Origin: an uncultured Olsenella sp.
Lineage (GTDB): Bacteria > Actinomycetota > Coriobacteriia > Coriobacteriales > Atopobiaceae
Length of the DNA stretch: 13,835 bases
Reading direction: 5' to 3'
Assembly (NCBI GenBank): GCA_947253595.1
Contig: CAMXZR010000040.1
Coordinates: 1-13,835, forward strand
Below, piece by piece: positions 12,854 through 13,835 of this stretch (position 1 is the stretch's first letter; every line of letters starts with the position of its first letter). Made by a program: the position numbers and the translations under genes. The notes under the pieces were generated by a model. The model had not been told where the DNA came from, did no database searches, and saw only the letters and a list, made by a program, of their open reading frames with translations.

Positions 12854-13835
12854 ATGAACGAGACGGGCAAGCGCAGCCTGAGGCTGCACGAGGAGCTCCA
12901 CGGCAAGATCGAAGTGGTCGCACGCGCAAAGGCACGGACGGCGGAGGACCTCGCCCTCCTGTACACGCCGGGCGTGGCCGAGCCCTGCCGCCAGATCAAG
13001 GCGGACTACCAGAGGAGCTGGGAGCTCACACGCCGCGGCAACCTCGTCGCCGTCATCACCGACGGCACGGCGGTGCTGGGTCTGGGTGACGTCGGACCCG
13101 CCGCGGGCATGCCCGTGATGGAGGGCAAGTGCCTGCTCTTCAAGGAGTTCGGCGACGTGGATGCCATCCCTCTCTGCGTGGACACGCACGACGTGGACGA
13201 GTTCGTCCGGACGGTGCAGCTCATCAGCAAGAGCTTCGGGGGCATCAACCTCGAGGACATCGCGGCTCCCCGCTGCTTCGAGATAGAGCGTCGCCTGCAG
13301 GAGCTCTGCGACGTCCCCGTCTTCCACGACGACCAGCACGGCACCGCCATCGTTACGGCGGCGGGCCTGCTCAACGCCGTGCGCCTGACGGGCAAGCGAA
13401 TGGGCGCGCTCAAGATCGTCCTGAGCGGGGCCGGCGCGGCGGGCATCGCCATCGCCACCCTCCTCATCAGCATGGGCTTCGGCGACGTGATCCTCTGCGA
13501 CCGCCGCGGAGCCATCTTCGAGGGACGAGAGGGGCTCAACCCCGCCAAGGAGGAGGTCTCTCGCATATCGAACCGCTCGCGCGTGGAGGGCTCGCTCGCA
13601 GACGCGCTGCACGGAGCCGACGCCTTTATCGGCGTGTCCCAGCCGGGGCTCCTCACGAGCCAGATGGTCTCGACCATGAACGATGGCATCGTCTTCGCCT
13701 GCGCGAATCCCACACCCGAGATCATGCCAGCCGAGGCGCTGGCGGGCGGCGCGAGGGTCGTGGCCACCGGCAGGTCCGACTTCCCCAACCAGATCAACAA
13801 CGTCCTGGTCTTCCCCGGGATCTTCAAGGGCGCGC
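12854..13835 (+). CDS. Malic enzyme (NAD(P)-dependent, oxaloacetate-decarboxylating), 3' end missing
   Basis: Oxidative decarboxylation of L-malate to pyruvate and CO2 with reduction of NAD(P). 327 codons are visible of an expected 380-400 for the short bacterial form. The N-terminal domain has LLYTPGVAEPC (about 35-45, catalytic Tyr37), VITDGTAVLGLGDVGPAAGM (about 67-86), VMEGKCLLFKEFGD (about 88-101), FGGINLEDIAAPRCFEIE (about 128-145) and VFHDDQHGTAIV (about 156-167, metal-binding Asp pair). The nucleotide-binding domain begins at SGAGAAG (about 191-197). CANPTPEI and TGRSDFPNQINNVLVFPGIF follow. Asp216 at the end of the second beta strand (LCDRRGA) suggests NAD rather than NADP. The ATG is 2 bases after the fumC stop. 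The GAGGAG ribosome site is inside fumC with a long 11-base spacing, so coupling to fumC translation is likely. No PTA-like domain is visible before the edge. Confidence 0.95.
   Translation, partial: MNETGKRSLRLHEELHGKIEVVARAKARTAEDLALLYTPGVAEPCRQIKADYQRSWELTRRGNLVAVITDGTAVLGLGDVGPAAGMPVMEGKCLLFKEFGDVDAIPLCVDTHDVDEFVRTVQLISKSFGGINLEDIAAPRCFEIERRLQELCDVPVFHDDQHGTAIVTAAGLLNAVRLTGKRMGALKIVLSGAGAAGIAIATLLISMGFGDVILCDRRGAIFEGREGLNPAKEEVSRISNRSRVEGSLADALHGADAFIGVSQPGLLTSQMVSTMNDGIVFACANPTPEIMPAEALAGGARVVATGRSDFPNQINNVLVFPGIFKGA

Noticed and set aside
11613..12935. Minus-strand open frame of 440 codons opposite fumC
   Set aside because: FumC on the plus strand is unmistakable. The opposite frame is a shadow of its codon bias.
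12848..13827. Minus-strand frames opposite the malic enzyme gene
   Set aside because: Shadows of a strongly conserved enzyme gene, with no recognisable domain.

Overview
This is a GC-rich, densely packed bacterial chromosome segment with 12 well-supported protein genes. Two are cut by the window edges. I see no RNA genes, CRISPR array, insertion sequence or phage genes. The composition, the Tat-type lipoprotein solute-binding protein, the stand-alone B3/4 editing-type protein and the FumC/malic-enzyme pair fit an anaerobic actinobacterium of the Coriobacteriia (Olsenella/Atopobium-like). That placement is an inference from protein resemblance, not a search result.

Region 1 (1-4266, minus strand) is a peptide-type (Dpp/Opp) ABC importer: solute-binding lipoprotein, permease B, permease C, then an ATPase cut at base 1. 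The permeases overlap by 4 bases and the ATPase follows after 1 base. A 175-base gap with three hairpins separates the binding protein from the rest. Region 2 (4267-6159) has an AT-rich regulatory stretch upstream of the binding-protein gene, then asnS (asparaginyl-tRNA synthetase, minus strand). Region 3 (6160-9121) is a run of small redox and repair genes: free methionine-R-sulfoxide reductase (+), an FMN-binding pyridoxamine-oxidase-like protein (-), an isoprenylcysteine-methyltransferase-like membrane protein (+), a flavin-reductase-like protein (+) and an O6-alkylguanine-DNA alkyltransferase (+, directly behind the flavin protein). Region 4 (9279-10004, minus) is a stand-alone B3/4-domain protein that probably edits mischarged tRNA. 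Region 5 (10005-10424) is a 420-base spacer with an AT-rich island. Region 6 (10425 to the right edge, plus) looks like one operon: a membrane-anchored alpha/beta-hydrolase-fold protein, class II fumarase (fumC) and NAD(P)-malic enzyme (cut at the edge). Together the last two would take fumarate through malate to pyruvate.

The most notable observation is that the hydrolase-fold protein at 10425-11429 has lost the consensus nucleophile Ser (GDTSG in place of GDSAG) and apparently the catalytic His (Ala at its place). It is therefore likely a pseudo-enzyme kept at the head of a central-carbon operon. The rest is mostly housekeeping and ordinary accessory content. I did not find evidence for a new multi-gene defence or mobile system.
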